Shown: positions 51,410 to 61,143, numbered from the stretch's first letter. The stretch is 64,000 bases of DNA from CAZSNH01 sp052388455 (GCA_052388455.1 JBQTIA010000092.1:1-64000), one strand, 5' to 3'. Made by a program: numbers and translations. Notes: a model not told the origin generated them from the letters alone.

Positions 51410-52153
51410 ATGTACCAGCGGCTGGATCCTGCCAAGATCGTCGCGACGCTCGAGCAGCTCGAGCGGCGGGTCAACGAGCGTTTTCCGGGCGCCGGGCTCG
51501 GGCGCGTCGGCGCCGAGCTGATCGTCGTCGCCCGCCAGACCCAGCAGAGGGCCGAGGAGATCGCGCGGCCCGACTGGCGGCTTCGCCTGCTGGTCGGCGT
51601 GCTGCTGGCGCTCGGCGCCGGGCTGCTGGTGGCGCTCAGCCTCAACATTCTCGAGGGCGCCAAGGCCGACAACGAGCTGTTCGGCACGCTGCAGGGAATC
51701 GACAGCGCTTTCAACATCATCGTGCTGATGGGCGCCGCGCTGTTCTTCATGGTCACCCTGGAAGAGCGCCTGAAGCGCAACCGCGCACTGAAGGCCCTGC
51801 ACGAGTTGCGCTCGATCATCCACGTCGTGGACATGCACCAGCTCACCAAGGACCCGGGCATGAAGGCGCACGTCACGCCGCCGACGCCCTCGTCCCCACC
51901 GCGGCTGCTCGGCAAGCCGGAGCTGATCCGCTATCTCGACTACTGCTCGGAAATGCTGTCGCTGGCCGCCAAAGTCGCGGTGCTCTACGCTCAGAGCTTC
52001 CCCGATCCCGTCGTCACCGAGGCAGTCAACGATCTCGAACGTACAGCGACCAGCCTCAGCCAGAAGATCTGGCAGAAGATCAACATCCTGCACCGCCAGA
52101 TCGAGTTCAACGGCGGCCATGCGGCGCCAACCCGGCCGCCTCCTTTGGTCTGA
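51410..52153 (+). CDS. hypothetical membrane protein
   Basis: This 247-residue protein begins 'MYQRLDPAKIVATLEQLERR' and has two membrane helices (about 60-82 and 98-118), 'RLLVGVLLALGAGLLVALSL' being the first. A soluble helical C-terminus ('KPELIRYLDYCSEMLSLAAK') follows. AGGA seven bases before ATG 51410 decides the start over a TTG six bases earlier. It lies between dapD and dapE on the same strand. I do not recognise a family. Confidence 0.72.
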   Translation: MYQRLDPAKIVATLEQLERRVNERFPGAGLGRVGAELIVVARQTQQRAEEIARPDWRLRLLVGVLLALGAGLLVALSLNILEGAKADNELFGTLQGIDSAFNIIVLMGAALFFMVTLEERLKRNRALKALHELRSIIHVVDMHQLTKDPGMKAHVTPPTPSSPPRLLGKPELIRYLDYCSEMLSLAAKVAVLYAQSFPDPVVTEAVNDLERTATSLSQKIWQKINILHRQIEFNGGHAAPTRPPPLV

Positions 52154-52227
52154 AACGCGCTTCAGGCGCGCCGATGCGGCGAAGCGCATTTGACAATTGC
52201 GTCCTCCGCCGTCATCCCATCGCGCCC

Positions 52228-53424
52228 ATGACAACCGCGCTGCCGGCCTCCGCCCTTTCCCCGCTCGCCACCGATCCCGTGGCCCTGACACGGGCGCTCG
52301 TGCGCTGCCCATCCGTCACCCCGAGAGACGAGGGAGCTCTGGCCGTCATCGAGGACGTGCTGCGTCCCGCAGGCTTCGCCTGCCGCCGACTGCCGTTCTC
52401 CGAGCCCGGCACACCGGATGTCGACAATCTCTATGCCCGGCTCGGAAGCGAAGGTCCGCACCTCTGCTTCGCCGGCCACACCGATGTGGTTCCGCCCGGC
52501 GACCTCACCGCCTGGTCCGTTCCGCCGTTCGCCGCAGAAATCCGCGACGGCGTGCTCTACGGCCGCGGGGCCGTCGACATGAAGGGCGGCATCGCCTGCT
52601 TCCTCGCCGCCGTAATGCGCACGCTGGCCGCGCGCGGCGGATCGTTGCCGGGGTCGCTTTCCTTCCTGATCACCGGGGACGAGGAAGGCCCCTCGATCAA
52701 CGGCACGATGAAGATGGTCGACTGGCTGAAGGCGAGCGGCGAGCGTCTCGACGCCTGCCTCGTCGGCGAGCCGTCGAACCCGACTGCCTTGGGCGACGAG
52801 ATCAAGATCGGACGACGCGGCTCTCTCAATGTCGAGCTGGTTGTGCATGGCCGACAAGGTCACGCGGCCTATCCGGCGCTGGCCGACAACCCCGTGCCGA
52901 AGCTGGTGCGCCTGCTCGATCGCCTGTCGAGCCAGAGCATCGATAGCGGCACGGCGAGCTTCGAACCTTCGAATTTGCAGGTCACCATCGTCTCGGTGCC
53001 GAACACCGCCAGCAACGTCATTCCCCGCGAGGCGCGCGCGACACTCAACATCCGCTACAACGACCTCTGGCAACGGGCGACCATCGAGGACTGGGTGCGG
53101 CTGCAGTGCGAGGCCGCCGCCGATCGCGTCGGCGCCCGCTTCGACCTGAAATTCTCCGGCACCGGCGACGTATTCGTGACCCAGCCGGGGCCTCTGGTCG
53201 ACACCTTGTCGTCCGCCATCCGCACCGTCACGGGCCGCACGCCATCGCTCTCGACCGGCGGGGGCACCTCCGACGCGCGCTTTATCAAGGATCACTGCCC
53301 GGTGATCGAGTTCGGTCTGGTCAATCGAACCATCCACCAGATCGACGAGCACGTGCCGGTCGCCGATCTCGAAACCCTGACCCGCATCTACGAGCGCTTC
53401 ATCGCAGACTTTTTCGCACGCTGA
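52228..53424 (+). CDS. dapE: succinyl-diaminopimelate desuccinylase
   Basis: The 398-residue zinc peptidase-fold enzyme releases LL-diaminopimelate from its succinyl form. 'FAGHTDVVPPGD', 'YGRGAVDMKGGIACFLAA', 'TGDEEGPSINGT' and 'STGGGTSDARFIKD' carry the metal ligands and the catalytic Glu. ATG 52228 (MTTALPASALS) is preferred over 52174. Together with dapD and lysA it makes the succinylase route clear. Confidence 0.95.
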   Translation: MTTALPASALSPLATDPVALTRALVRCPSVTPRDEGALAVIEDVLRPAGFACRRLPFSEPGTPDVDNLYARLGSEGPHLCFAGHTDVVPPGDLTAWSVPPFAAEIRDGVLYGRGAVDMKGGIACFLAAVMRTLAARGGSLPGSLSFLITGDEEGPSINGTMKMVDWLKASGERLDACLVGEPSNPTALGDEIKIGRRGSLNVELVVHGRQGHAAYPALADNPVPKLVRLLDRLSSQSIDSGTASFEPSNLQVTIVSVPNTASNVIPREARATLNIRYNDLWQRATIEDWVRLQCEAAADRVGARFDLKFSGTGDVFVTQPGPLVDTLSSAIRTVTGRTPSLSTGGGTSDARFIKDHCPVIEFGLVNRTIHQIDEHVPVADLETLTRIYERFIADFFAR

Positions 53425-53453
53425 GCGGAACTCCTACTCTCAATTCCGCGACC

Positions 53454-53607
53454 GTCATCCTCACGGCGTGAGGGCGTTCGGGCGCGAGCGGCGTGGGGAT
53501 CCAGCGTGAGGCTGGTCCGAAGGACGCGATATCTCGAGTCTTCGACGAGTCTTACGCTGGATCCCAAACGCGCTCGGGCGGAAGTGCCCTCGTGCGTTGA
53601 GGATGAC
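53454..53607. repeat. MITE-like long palindrome between dapE and nhaD
   Basis: A ~54-base left arm (53454-53507) and a ~55-base right arm (53553-53607) are imperfect inverted copies. The outer ends are GTCATCCTCA / TGAGGATGAC and the inner ends GGATCCAGCGT / ACGCTGGATCC. The 45-base centre is also partly palindromic. There is no gene inside, and it sits between two convergent genes. It resembles the 'GTCATCCT...AGGATGAC' palindromic elements scattered in Hyphomicrobiales genomes. Confidence 0.72.
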
Positions 53608-53615
53608 GGGCGACG

Positions 53616-54938
53616 TCAATGCGGGTGCCAGCCGAGAACGGCGAGCAGGGTGAAGTAACCCACGACATAGCCGAGTGCGACGTACCAGCCGGACGCGAGC
53701 CACCGCCACACCGACTTCGCCTCGGGGTACATGTTCGACAGCGCGACACCCGCCGACGAGCCGAACCAGATCATCGAGCCGCCGAAGCCGACCGCATAGG
53801 CGAGGAAGCCCCAGTCGTAGCCGCCCTGCCGCAAGGCCAGTGCCGTCAGCGGAATGTTGTCGAATACCGCCGAGACGAAACCCAATCCCAGCGTGGTCGG
53901 CCACGAGGCGGCCGGCAATTCTTCGACCGGCATCATCGATGCCGAGGCGACGAGCGCCAGCAGGAAGAGTGTTCCCTTGAAGGTCTCGGGCAGCACCGAC
54001 CAGTCCGGCGAGCGCCAGAGGGCCGTGCTCACGATCGCGGCCCACACCGCCAGACCGAGCACCGGCAGATGGTCGAGCAACGCCGGATAGAACAGATTGG
54101 CGCCGACGTTGGCCGCCACCGCCGCGACGAGAATGATGGCCACGATTCCGACGCGGGGCCACTCGACGGCGACGCCGGGCGCCATGTCCCTGACGATCGG
54201 CTGGTGGGCGTGCTGCCTCCTCGCCGCCGGAATGGCGAACACCACGAACGCCGCCGCCGACGCCACGTAGGCTTCCAGCACGGCCAGCGGACTGACACCG
54301 CTGATCCACATCATGGTGGTGGTCGTGTCGCCGACCACGCTGCCGGCTCCGCCCGCATTCGAAGCCGCGACGATCGCCGCCAGATACCCGATGTGCACGC
54401 GACCTTTGAACACGTGGCGAGCCACCGTGCCGCCGATCAGTGCCGCCGCGATGTTGTCGAGGAACCCCGAGAGGACGAAGACCATTCCGAGCAGCGCGAG
54501 GCCGCCGGTCCAGCTGTCGGGCAGAACGGCCGGCATCAGCTCCGGTACGCGACTCTCCTCGAAGTGCCGCGAGAGCAGCGCAAAGCCCATCAGCAGCGCG
54601 AACAGGTTGGCCAGCACCACCCATTCGTGCGCGAGGTGCCCGGCGAGCCCGGCGAAGCCCACCCCGGTCTTGAACCCCGCGAACCCCAGCTTGTAGAGCG
54701 TGATCGCCGCGAGGCCGGACAGCGCCACCTGCAGCGTACGATTGTGAAAGATTGCTACGCCGAGCAGCGTCAGCGCAAAGAGGATGAAGTCGACCGGGAT
54801 GCCGGCCACGTCGAGGGGCTTTCCCGCGACGGTTGCCGCAGCAGCCGACGGTTCGGCCAAGGCAGGCCCGGCGATAAGCTGCACAGCTACCACGGAGGCC
54901 AAGGCCAGGCCCGCTCCAGAGAGTATCGTCATCGGCAA
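53616..54938 (-). CDS. nhaD: NhaD-type sodium:proton antiporter
   Basis: The 440-residue protein has a signal-like N-terminus and about ten membrane segments. 'SGFLDNIAAALIGGTVARHV', 'SNAGGAGSVVGDTTTTMMWI' and 'FVSAVFDNIPLTALALRQGG' are the paired DN motifs of the ArsB/NhaD/citrate transporter superfamily; the NxGGAGS-VGDTTTTM pattern points to NhaD. It likely exports Na+ or Li+ against protons. Convergent with dapE across a palindromic element. Confidence 0.88.
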   Translation of the reverse strand: MPMTILSGAGLALASVVAVQLIAGPALAEPSAAAATVAGKPLDVAGIPVDFILFALTLLGVAIFHNRTLQVALSGLAAITLYKLGFAGFKTGVGFAGLAGHLAHEWVVLANLFALLMGFALLSRHFEESRVPELMPAVLPDSWTGGLALLGMVFVLSGFLDNIAAALIGGTVARHVFKGRVHIGYLAAIVAASNAGGAGSVVGDTTTTMMWISGVSPLAVLEAYVASAAAFVVFAIPAARRQHAHQPIVRDMAPGVAVEWPRVGIVAIILVAAVAANVGANLFYPALLDHLPVLGLAVWAAIVSTALWRSPDWSVLPETFKGTLFLLALVASASMMPVEELPAASWPTTLGLGFVSAVFDNIPLTALALRQGGYDWGFLAYAVGFGGSMIWFGSSAGVALSNMYPEAKSVWRWLASGWYVALGYVVGYFTLLAVLGWHPH

Positions 54939-55241
54939 CGCGATCGGCCCCCCGGCCCTGTATGTCCTGTCGCGACTTCGGCAGCGGCGGCCACATCAAT
55001 TGTGGTCTTGAGGCCAGATCGCGGGACCGTCGGCTCGAAAGCTGCGGCCGGCCAGCACGCTATCGAGGGGGCCGAGCAGTGGCAATCGCCTTCGACGACA
55101 CCGATTGAGCGGCGCGGGTCACAGTCGCGCAGCCCACCACCCTATTGCGGGCTTACGGCGAGGCGGCGACGGCAGCCGGCCGGCCGATGGCTCCGGCAAA
55201 CCTTGCCATCGCCCCAGGTCTGACCTATCCCGGTCGAGACC
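54939..55241. other. intergenic region upstream of nhaD and tRNA-Arg
   Basis: This ~300-base interval must hold the nhaD promoter (leftward) and the tRNA-Arg promoter (rightward). A short dyad CCACA-TCAAT-TGTGG lies near 54990-55005. I see no gene and no clear -35/-10 pair. Confidence 0.45.
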
Positions 55242-55318
<77 letters not shown>

Positions 55319-55551
55319 ATGCTTAGACTGTCCAGTCCGGTACGTGATGCGTTTCAGCCCGCGCCTTCTCGCGGCCTAAACTGAACCTGCGCTTCACAGG
55401 AGCGTTTGTATGGCCGCCGGGCGGAACTCACCGATCATCGGCAGGCCGCAGCGCCATCGCCGGCGACATGGCCTTGCAGCACTCAACTATTCCCAGGCGT
55501 CAGTAGGACTTGGGTGCAATCGTCAAGCCAATCGGCTAGACTGTTAACACT

Positions 55552-55797
55552 ATGAATGACCTAAATAAACAACCCAAGGCCAGCCAAAGCGAGAAGCCCA
55601 CAAAGGACGATGCCGTCGGGCTTTATCGACGCGCCTTCGCCGAGTTTGGCACGCGCGCCCTATGGAACATCAAAGAAATCGGAGAGCCTTCATTTGAGCA
55701 GATTCTCGCGATCACGCGGCAGCTCCGCACCGAAGGCGACATGAACGCAAGGCGTCTTGCCGAGCAGATCGAGCAGGCCGCCCGTGCCCATCTCTAA
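55552..55797 (+). CDS. small protein partner upstream of nucleotidyltransferase
   Basis: The 81-residue protein starts 'MNDLNKQPKASQSEKPTKDD' and contains 'YRRAFAEFGTRALWNIKEIG' and 'MNARRLAEQIEQAARAHL'. I see no known domain, but size, charge and the 14-base overlap with the following AbiEii-like gene fit an antitoxin or accessory partner. It lies 233 bases after tRNA-Arg; that gap shows nothing recognisable. Confidence 0.72.
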   Translation: MNDLNKQPKASQSEKPTKDDAVGLYRRAFAEFGTRALWNIKEIGEPSFEQILAITRQLRTEGDMNARRLAEQIEQAARAHL

Positions 55798-56602
55798 GCT
55801 ACAGTCGGATATCCTGCGGTTGATTGCTGCCAATCGTGACCCCGAAAGTTTCGTGGCCGGCGGCGTGCCCATCAACCGGTCTGGTCCACGTTATTCCGAA
55901 GATCTCGACATCTTTCACCATCGCGAGGACAGGGTCGCGCAAGCCGCTCTTGGCGATGCAAGGATACTTGCCGAAGCGGGTTACGAAGTTGTCTGGCTTC
56001 GTCAGCAACCTGCGACCTACGGAGCCACGATCCGACACGGCAGCGATGCCACGAAGCTTGAGTGGGTGGCCGACAGCGATTACCGCTTTTTTCCCGTCAT
56101 CAAGGACGAGCAGTTCGGCTACGTGCTGCATGTCGTCGATCTCGCCATCAACAAGGCCATGGCCGCAGCCTCTCGCCGTGAGGCAAGAGATATCGTTGAC
56201 CTTTTGACGCTGCATGACCGGGTTCTGCCGATCGGAGCATTGGTATGGGCGGCGGCTGAGGTTGCGCCCGGCTATACGCCCGAAGGACTGATTGCAGAGA
56301 TCAGACGCAATGCCCGCTATCCTGCCGACGAGCTTCGCCAGCTCGCAGCCGACCCGCCGGTTGAACCCGATGCCGTCATGCGTCGTCTGCGCGCCGCGCT
56401 GGACGAGGCAGAACAGTTTGTCTCCGGCATGCCGAGCGACAAGGCAGGTCTTCTGTTCCTGCGTTCCGGGAGGCCCATACAGCCAGACCCGTCCAAACTC
56501 GACGCCTACACGTCCCACGGCCCCAGCCGGCGCGGACACTGGCCCTCAAGTCCAGACATCACGGCCGCCATGCTCGCGCACCTGCAAAAGGCGCAGATGT
56601 AA
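55784..56602 (+). CDS. AbiEii/AbiGii-like nucleotidyltransferase (putative toxin)
   Basis: This 272-residue protein from GTG 55784 has a nucleotidyltransferase core: Gly-Gly at 26-27 ('FVAGGVPIN') and S38-x-D40-L-D42 in 'RYSEDLDIFHH'. 'VHVVDLAINKAMAAASRREA' and 'DIVDLLTLHD' follow, as in the AbiEii/AbiGii toxin family (DUF1814). These enzymes act as toxins in type IV-like systems; some modify tRNA. An in-frame TTG at 55757 is less likely. With the small upstream gene it forms a two-gene cassette next to tRNA-Arg. Confidence 0.78.
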   Translation: MPISKLQSDILRLIAANRDPESFVAGGVPINRSGPRYSEDLDIFHHREDRVAQAALGDARILAEAGYEVVWLRQQPATYGATIRHGSDATKLEWVADSDYRFFPVIKDEQFGYVLHVVDLAINKAMAAASRREARDIVDLLTLHDRVLPIGALVWAAAEVAPGYTPEGLIAEIRRNARYPADELRQLAADPPVEPDAVMRRLRAALDEAEQFVSGMPSDKAGLLFLRSGRPIQPDPSKLDAYTSHGPSRRGHWPSSPDITAAMLAHLQKAQM

Positions 56603-56831
56603 TCCGGGTGTACTGCCCTCGCAGCATTTTTGTGTGCTGCGGCAGGGCAAGCTGCCTGACGATTGGGCAATGTGATGCCGCAGGGCCACGCGCGCCCAAT
56701 GCCGCCGACAGCCGACCGAAAAAGGGTTCGTGCGCTGGCGGGTCTGCCGGAAGGTTTGGCCACGAATCGGAGCCGCACGGATTTCAACCCGCGCCCAAGC
56801 GGGCACCGGCGCCGCCCTGGAGACCGTTGCA

Positions 56832-58211
56832 ATGACCACCGAAGTGCTCCTCGCCCACGTTCCAAATTCTTCGCGCTCGGCCATCCGACACCCGGCGATG
56901 CGACAAATGTCGGGACTTGCCGTGATGCTGGCGCCATGGCTCGCCGCCATCCCGGCCGCGCCGGACCGGGCGCTGGCGGCCGACCTCGGAGGATCGTGCT
57001 GCGGCGATCTGGAAGAACGCATCGCCGAGCTGGAGGCGACCACGGCGCGAAAGGGCAATCGCAAGGTGACACTCGTAGTCTCGGGCTATGTCTCCAAGGA
57101 AATCACCGTGTGGGACGACGGCGGCGAGCGGAACGCCTACATCCACGACCTCGGACCAACGCAGACCTCGCATTTCAAACTCAACGGGCAGGCGACCATC
57201 GCGCCCGGGTTCACCGCCGGCTATCTGCTGCGCATCCAGAGCCTGAGCGGCGATCCGTTCGGCCGCGAGGGCACCCGCGCCATGAGCCAGTTCAGCGACG
57301 GACTGGACCGCGGCTTCAACGTACAGATGTCCTACTGGTACCTGCAGAGCAAAGAGCTCGGGAAAATCAGCGTCGGCAAGCAGGCCAACGCCGCCAAGAG
57401 CGCGGCGATGTTCACCGACCAGTCGGGCACGCAGATCTTCGACAACTCGACGTTCCTGAGCGGCTTTCCGCAGTTCGTCATCCGCAGCCGCGGCGATCTC
57501 ACTCCGGCCGGGCTGACCTGGGGCCAGCTCGCCTTCTGCTACACGCAGGCCGTGCCGCTCGGCGGCGACTGCAACGGCATCGTGATGGAGGCCGTGCGCT
57601 ATGATTCCCCTGTGTTCGCCGGCTTCTCGCTTGCGGCAAGCTGGGGCGAGGACGACCACTGGGAAGCGGCCGTGCGCTATGCCGGCGAGCTGGCGGGCTT
57701 CAAGGTTCTGGCCGGTGCCGGGTACGCCGAGACGACGGACGAAAATGCGACCGGACCGACGATTTCAGCCGACGTCGATTCACAGGTCTTTCAGGCCGGC
57801 TTCTACGTTCAGCATCTCGCGACGGGCTTGTTCCTGCACACCGCCTATGGCCAGGAAGACAACAACGAAACGCTGCTGCTCAACGGCCGGACCACCAAGG
57901 ACGGCGAGCACTGGTATGTGAAGGCCGGTCTGCGCCGCAAGCTCATGCCGCTCGGCGCCACCATCGTCTACGGCACCTATGCCGAATACGACGATCAACT
58001 CGGCCCGGCGGCGCTCGCGCTCGGAGCCGAAAGCAGCACGCTGACCCGGTTCGGCGGCGGCCTTGCGCAGGAAATCGACGCGGCGGCGATGACGGTCTAT
58101 CTCAAGGTCCAGCACACCGAGGCGGACATCGCCGGCGCCGCACTGCCGCCGGCGGTCAGTGATCTCGAGGACGCCGACTTCGTCAGCTTCGGCGGCATGA
58201 TCAGCTTCTGA
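56832..58211 (+). CDS. alphaproteobacterial porin
   Basis: The 459-residue outer-membrane protein has export signal 'MSGLAVMLAPWLAAIPAAPDRALA' followed by 'CCGDLEERIAELEATTARKG', a coiled segment, then beta strands ending in Phe ('FVSFGGMISF'). 'LVVSGYVSKEITVWDDG' and 'LTWGQLAFCYTQA' fit the porin family 2 of Hyphomicrobiales. The start is uncertain: ATG 56832 gives a long leader, and Met codons at 56898 or 56907 would make a tidier signal peptide. Convergent with trxB. Confidence 0.8.
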   Translation: MTTEVLLAHVPNSSRSAIRHPAMRQMSGLAVMLAPWLAAIPAAPDRALAADLGGSCCGDLEERIAELEATTARKGNRKVTLVVSGYVSKEITVWDDGGERNAYIHDLGPTQTSHFKLNGQATIAPGFTAGYLLRIQSLSGDPFGREGTRAMSQFSDGLDRGFNVQMSYWYLQSKELGKISVGKQANAAKSAAMFTDQSGTQIFDNSTFLSGFPQFVIRSRGDLTPAGLTWGQLAFCYTQAVPLGGDCNGIVMEAVRYDSPVFAGFSLAASWGEDDHWEAAVRYAGELAGFKVLAGAGYAETTDENATGPTISADVDSQVFQAGFYVQHLATGLFLHTAYGQEDNNETLLLNGRTTKDGEHWYVKAGLRRKLMPLGATIVYGTYAEYDDQLGPAALALGAESSTLTRFGGGLAQEIDAAAMTVYLKVQHTEADIAGAALPPAVSDLEDADFVSFGGMISF

Positions 58212-58213
58212 AA

Positions 58214-58244
58214 CGGCCGAGTGGTACGTCGTCCTACTCGGCCG
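58214..58244. terminator. palindrome between porin and trxB, bidirectional terminator-like
   Basis: CGGCCGAGT (58214-58222) and ACTCGGCCG (58236-58244) pair perfectly with a 13-base loop. It begins 2 bases after the porin stop and runs into the last codons of trxB. There is no clear T run on either side. Confidence 0.5.
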
Positions 58245-59199
58245 CAACCGCGTGCGCGGCGTGGCCGGCGAGGAATTTTTCGGCTTCCAGCGCCGCCATG
58301 CAGCCCATGCCCGCCGCCGTGACGGCCTGCCGGAACACGTCGTCCTTCACGTCGCCGGCGGCGAACACGCCGGGGACCGAGGTCGCCGTGCTGTCGGGCG
58401 CGGTGATCAGATAGCCCGACGGCTTCATGTCGAGCTGGCCCTTGAACAGCTCCGTGGCCGGTGCGTGTCCGATAGCGACGAACACGCCGTCGGCGGCGCA
58501 CTCGGTGATCTTGCCGGTCTTGACGTTTTTCAGCCTCACGCCGGAGACGGACTTCGGATCCGACGAGCCGACGATCTCCTCGATGGCCGAATCCCAGACG
58601 ACCTCGATCTTCGGATTCTTGAAAAGCCGATCCTGCATGATGCGCTCGGCGCGGAAGTGATCGCGCCGGTGCACAACCGTCACCCGCTTCGCGAAGTTGG
58701 TGAGGAAGATCGCTTCCTCGACCGCGGTGTTGCCGCCGCCGACCACGATCACCTCCTTGCCCTTGTAGAAGAAGCCGTCGCAGGTGGCGCAGGCCGACAC
58801 GCCGAAACCTTTGAAGGCGTCCTCCGAAGCCAGCCCGAGCCAGCGCGCCTGGGCGCCTGTGCAGATGATCAGCGCATCGCAGGTGAAGGCGTCACCCGAA
58901 TCGGCCTCCAGCCGGAAGGGGCGCGACTTGAGATCGACTTTGGAGATGTGATCGAAGACGAGTTCGGTGCCGACGTGCTCCGCCTGCGCCTTCATCTGCT
59001 CCATGAGCCAGGGGCCCTGGATCACGTCGGCGAAGCCGGGATAGTTCTCGACGTCGGTGGTGATGGTGAGCTGCCCGCCCGGCTGGATGCCCTGGATCAA
59101 GAGGGGTTTCAGCATCGCGCGGGCGGCGTAGATCGCGGCGGTGTATCCGGCCGGGCCGGACCCGAGGATGATGACTTTGGCGTGTCGCGGCTTGCTCAT
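58234..59199 (-). CDS. trxB: thioredoxin-disulfide reductase
   Basis: The 321-residue FAD/NADPH enzyme reduces thioredoxin. FAD motif 'ILGSGPAGYTAAIYAARA' (11-28), redox pair C137-A-T-C140 in 'SACATCDGFF', NADPH motif 'VVGGGNTAVEEAIFL', and terminal FAD motif 'GVFAAGDVKDDVFRQAVTAA'. ATG 59199 has AAGGAC upstream; the extension to 59250 is not needed. It is followed by the palindrome shared with the porin. Confidence 0.97.
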   Translation of the reverse strand: MSKPRHAKVIILGSGPAGYTAAIYAARAMLKPLLIQGIQPGGQLTITTDVENYPGFADVIQGPWLMEQMKAQAEHVGTELVFDHISKVDLKSRPFRLEADSGDAFTCDALIICTGAQARWLGLASEDAFKGFGVSACATCDGFFYKGKEVIVVGGGNTAVEEAIFLTNFAKRVTVVHRRDHFRAERIMQDRLFKNPKIEVVWDSAIEEIVGSSDPKSVSGVRLKNVKTGKITECAADGVFVAIGHAPATELFKGQLDMKPSGYLITAPDSTATSVPGVFAAGDVKDDVFRQAVTAAGMGCMAALEAEKFLAGHAAHAVAAE

Positions 59200-59442
59200 G
59201 ATGTGTCCTTGATCCCGGTGCGCATCGCGGCACGGACGTGCCGCCTCCACGATGCCTCATCAATGCTGGTGCTTCATGTAGTGCGGGTGCCGCGTCTCGT
59301 CCATTTGCCGAATGGCGCGACGGCCACCTCGCCGCACCCGCGCTTCGATGCCGGGCCTGCGACAATCGAAAGCCGATGGTCCAAGTCGTTATCGCGCCAA
59401 CCGGAATGGAGTTTCAGTTCGAGCGGCCGGCTTATCCACCGA

Positions 59443-60138
59443 TCAGAAGTCGAGATTGGCGTAGGCGGCGGGCGGCGACAGGCCCGGCATCCGGTCCGCC
59501 AGGATGCCGCGGAACGAGGGCCGCGACTTCAGCTTCGCGTACCAGGCTTTGGCCGCCGGATGCTCGGCCCAGGGGATGTCTCCGAAATAGTCGATCGTCG
59601 AGAGGTGCGCAGCGGCCGCGAGATCGGCGAAGCTCATCTCGTCGCCGGCCAGCCAGCGGCGCTGGTCCGCGAGATAGCCGATGTAGCTCAAGTGATAGCG
59701 GAGGTTGGCGTTGATCGCCCGCAGCACTTCCCGGTCGGGCGTATGACCCGAGGCGGGCGTCTTGCGGCCGTAGACTTTTTCGTACAACAGCTCTCGCGTG
59801 ACCTCGCGATAGAGCTTGCCGTTGAACCAGTCGACGAGGCGGCGGACCTCGGCTCGGACCTCGCGGCTGCCCGGAAAGAGCGGCGCTGGCCGGCCGTCGC
59901 GCGGGTGGGATTTCACCTCCTCGGCCAGATATTCGGAAATGGCATAAACGCCGCAGAGCACCGGGCCGCGCGTAATCTGCAGCACAGGCAACTCTCCGGC
60001 AGGATTGACGGCGAGGAAGCTGTGCTTCAGATCCCAGGGCTGCTCCTCCACAGCCTCGGCTTCGAGCGCAAGCTCAGCCATCGCCGCGCGAACGGAGCGC
60101 GACAGGGGGCAGAGCCGGAAATGGATCAGGCGGTGCAT
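59443..60138 (-). CDS. glutathione S-transferase family protein
   Basis: The 231-residue protein has a thioredoxin-like N-domain ('FRLCPLSRSVRAAMAELALE', 'NPAGELPVL', cis-Pro) and an all-helical C-domain ('GDEMSFADLAAAAHLSTIDYF', 'KAWYAKLKSRPSFRGIL'). The Cys-Pro-x-Ser near residue 10 ('CPLS') may be the catalytic set. Divergent from uppP. ATG 60138 chosen over 60198. Substrate unknown. Confidence 0.9.
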   Translation of the reverse strand: MHRLIHFRLCPLSRSVRAAMAELALEAEAVEEQPWDLKHSFLAVNPAGELPVLQITRGPVLCGVYAISEYLAEEVKSHPRDGRPAPLFPGSREVRAEVRRLVDWFNGKLYREVTRELLYEKVYGRKTPASGHTPDREVLRAINANLRYHLSYIGYLADQRRWLAGDEMSFADLAAAAHLSTIDYFGDIPWAEHPAAKAWYAKLKSRPSFRGILADRMPGLSPPAAYANLDF

Positions 60139-60321
60139 GGCAGGGCGTGCCGGTCGACGATGCTGCGGCAGCCGGGAACGGCGACCGCGAGCATTCAAAG
60201 ATGGTAATGATTCGCCGCTAGCGTGCGCTCGACGGCGGGGGCAGGCAACACAAAACAGCCCCTCAACCGATTACCGTTCCGCGCAGGTCCGGTTTCCGAT
60301 CAATAGCTGGAGACGTCGCCG

Positions 60322-61143
60322 ATGCCGCTGTGGCAGGTCGTGCTGCTGGGTCTCATCGAGGGCCTGACCGAATTCATTCCCGTGTCCTCGACCGGACATA
60401 TCCTGCTCGCCGGCCATTTTCTCGGTTTCTGCTCACCGGGGCACGCCTTCGAAATCCTGATCCAGTCGGGCGCCATCCTCGCCATCCTCAGTGTCTATTT
60501 CGGGCGCCTCATGCACATGGCGCTGTCCCTGCCGTCCGATCCCGGCACGCGCCGCTTCGTCCTCGGCGTGCTGCTCGCCTTCCTGCCGGCGGCCCTCATC
60601 GGCGCGGCTTTCAGCTCGGTCATCGACGCGATGCTGGAAACGCCGCTGATCGTCTGCGTCACTCTCATTCTCGGCGGCGCCGTCCTGCTCTACGTCGACC
60701 GACTGAACCTGCAGCCGCGCTACACGGAGGTTACCCAGATCCCGCCGCTGCTGGCGCTGAAGATCGGGCTTTGCCAGTGTCTCGCCATGATCCCCGGCGT
60801 CTCGCGCTCGGGGGCGACCATCGTCGGCGCCATGCTGATGGGAACCGACAAGCGGACGGCGGCCGAGTTTTCGTTCTTCCTCGCCATGCCGACGATGGCC
60901 GGCGCTTTCGCATTCAAGCTGATCTCGAACTGGAGCGACCTCTCGACCGATAATCTCGCGTCGATCGCCATCGGCTTCCTGGTCGCCTTCATCGCCGGCG
61001 CCGTGGTCGTGCGCTACCTGCTCGACTACGTCAGCCGCCGCGGCTTCGCACTGTTCGGATGGTGGCGGATCGCCGTCGGAACGATTGCGCTCATCGCCCT
61101 CCTGGTCCTCGGTACGGACAACGGCTGCCCGGCTTCGACCTGA
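60322..61143 (+). CDS. uppP: undecaprenyl-diphosphatase
   Basis: The 273-residue BacA-type membrane phosphatase recycles undecaprenyl diphosphate for cell-wall synthesis. Conserved 'LIEGLTEFIPVSSTGHILLA' and 'MIPGVSRSGATIVGAMLMG' are present, and there are about eight membrane segments. ATG 60322 with upstream GGAGACG. It lies convergent with ptsN and divergent from the GST gene. Confidence 0.96.
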   Translation: MPLWQVVLLGLIEGLTEFIPVSSTGHILLAGHFLGFCSPGHAFEILIQSGAILAILSVYFGRLMHMALSLPSDPGTRRFVLGVLLAFLPAALIGAAFSSVIDAMLETPLIVCVTLILGGAVLLYVDRLNLQPRYTEVTQIPPLLALKIGLCQCLAMIPGVSRSGATIVGAMLMGTDKRTAAEFSFFLAMPTMAGAFAFKLISNWSDLSTDNLASIAIGFLVAFIAGAVVVRYLLDYVSRRGFALFGWWRIAVGTIALIALLVLGTDNGCPAST

